From an uncultured Gammaproteobacteria bacterium (GTDB lineage Bacteria > Pseudomonadota > Gammaproteobacteria > CAJQNE01), in NCBI GenBank assembly GCA_905479545.1, contig CAJQNE010000154.1, forward strand, positions 1 to 5,384: a stretch of DNA of 5,384 nt, in the 5' to 3' direction. Shown piece by piece: positions 4,566 through 5,384 of this stretch (position 1 is the first letter of the stretch; the number at the start of each line of letters is the position of its first letter). The translations under genes and the position numbers were made by a program. Under the pieces are notes generated by a model that was not told the DNA's origin, ran no database searches, and worked only from the letters and a program-made list of their open reading frames with translations.

Positions 4566-5384
4566 TTACAGCCCCTCAACATCGGGGCCGCGCCAGTCTA
4601 CGGCGTACAGGTCGCTGCGGCGATCCTTGCGATTCCGGACACTGCCTTGCTCGCGCAGGTTCTTCAGCAAATCCAGGTCTAAATCAGCAATTAGCAGCAT
4701 TTCACTATTCGGCGTCGCCTCCGAAACGACAGCACCCAGCGGGAACGAAAAATCGGCAGGACTCAATACCGCCGATTGCGAATATTGAATGTCCATATTT
4801 TCAACTTTGGGTAAGTTTCCGCAGCTGCCGGTAATTACCACGTAAATTTCATTCTCGACAGCCCGGGCTGCCGCGCAGAGCCGCACACGGAGATAACCAT
4901 TGCGGGTATCAGTCCAGAACGGCACGAACAGAATGTCGATACCCTGATCGGCCAATACCCGGCTCAACTCAGGAAATTCCACGTCATAACAAATCAGCAC
5001 CGCCACCTTGCCAACATCGGTATCAAACGCGACCAGCCGATCTCCGCCCTGCAACCCCCAGCATCCGACTTCATCGGGAGTGACATGCAGCTTGTATTGG
5101 CTAGCCCAACTACCATCCCGACGGCAAATATAGGCGACGTTATACAGCTTGCCGTCAGTATGCTCCGGCATGCTGCCGGCGATCACGTTGACGTTGTAGC
5201 TAACCGCGAGTTCAATAATCCTGTCGCGAATCTGCTCGGTAAAACCCGCCAGAAACCGAATGCCCTGAGCATCATTGCCGGTGTCCTGCAAAGCCATCAA
5301 CGGCATATTAAAAAACTCCGGTAATACGACAAAATCAGCGTTGTAACCGGCAACTGCTTTCACAAAGTACTCAACCTGCGATAA
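4566..5384 (-). CDS. Nitrilase-superfamily carbon-nitrogen hydrolase, Rim1-like (5' truncated)
   Basis: The reading frame is open through the right edge, so the N-terminus is missing; a GTG at 5361-5363 is probably an internal Val, because upstream codons (LSQVEYF) continue the family's usual N-terminal helix. The catalytic triad is complete: Glu in VVLPEFF (5316-5318), Lys in QYKLHVTPDE (5091-5093) and the Cys nucleophile in VLICYDVEFPE (4989-4991). Such enzymes hydrolyse amides or related C-N bonds in the cytosol; the substrate cannot be told from sequence. The QVEYF...ADFVVLPEFF start and CYDVEFPE motif resemble the subgroup called Rim1-like, whose members often carry an N-terminal GNAT acetyltransferase domain (for example Bacillus YhcX). 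Whether that domain is present lies outside the window. It ends 103 bases before lolA on the same strand; co-transcription is possible but not shown. Confidence 0.9.
   Translation of the reverse strand, partial: LSQVEYFVKAVAGYNADFVVLPEFFNMPLMALQDTGNDAQGIRFLAGFTEQIRDRIIELAVSYNVNVIAGSMPEHTDGKLYNVAYICRRDGSWASQYKLHVTPDEVGCWGLQGGDRLVAFDTDVGKVAVLICYDVEFPELSRVLADQGIDILFVPFWTDTRNGYLRVRLCAAARAVENEIYVVITGSCGNLPKVENMDIQYSQSAVLSPADFSFPLGAVVSEATPNSEMLLIADLDLDLLKNLREQGSVRNRKDRRSDLYAVDWRGPDVEGL

Noticed and set aside
4553..4567. AATAAT-ACG-ATTATT inverted repeat at the nitrilase-fold gene stop as a terminator
   Set aside because: The stem is only A-T pairs with a 3-base loop and no following T-run on the minus strand, too weak for a terminator.
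4463..4582. Longer lolA product starting near 4582
   Set aside because: It would place 40 residues before a clear signal peptide and overlap the upstream gene's end; the ATG at 4460-4462 has a ribosome site and gives the family length.
4497..4682. Plus-strand ORF opposite the nitrilase-fold/lolA junction
   Set aside because: It is antisense to the strongly supported nitrilase-fold gene, has no recognisable motif, and reads as a shadow frame.

Overview
The window looks like ordinary chromosomal sequence from a gammaproteobacterium, probably a marine or environmental relative of the Cellvibrionales/Pseudomonadales. Three things point there: the close lolA and rarA genes on one strand (a known gammaproteobacterial linkage), a small protein of the TIGR02647 type (a family I know only from Gammaproteobacteria), and moderate GC with GC-rich genes and an AT-rich intergenic gap. 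The species assignment is inference. I see no mobile element, CRISPR array, tRNA or rRNA.

Layout, left to right. Positions 1-103 hold the 3' end of an unidentified plus-strand gene with an acidic tail. It converges on a small minus-strand gene (120-359) of the TIGR02647 family. Next comes a 53-codon minus-strand ORF (453-614), probably a real small gene but of unknown function. An AT-rich regulatory gap (615-842) follows, rich in short direct and inverted repeats. From 843 to 1688 a plus-strand gene encodes a CbbY-type HAD sugar phosphatase, which converges on the minus-strand block.

The minus-strand block fills 1736-5384 and is transcribed right to left: a nitrilase-fold carbon-nitrogen hydrolase (cut by the window edge at 5384), lolA (periplasmic lipoprotein carrier), a VanZ-like four-helix membrane protein, a histidine-rich small membrane protein, and rarA (AAA+ recombination/replication ATPase). 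The last four are tightly packed: a 3-base gap between lolA and the vanZ-like gene, a 14-base overlap between the two membrane genes, and a 4-base GTGA overlap into rarA. They look like one transcription unit with coupled translation. The classic lolA-rarA pair is here interrupted by two membrane-protein genes.

The most interesting points are an intrinsic-terminator-like GC hairpin just after the lolA stop but inside the first codons of the vanZ-like gene, which could set lolA expression apart from the downstream genes; the intramembrane His/Glu/Asp pattern of the 133-residue membrane protein; the unannotated 53-residue ORF; and the cluster of AGTTA/TAACT and CTAA-type repeats upstream of the phosphatase gene. 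I found no clear evidence of a wholly new multi-gene system.
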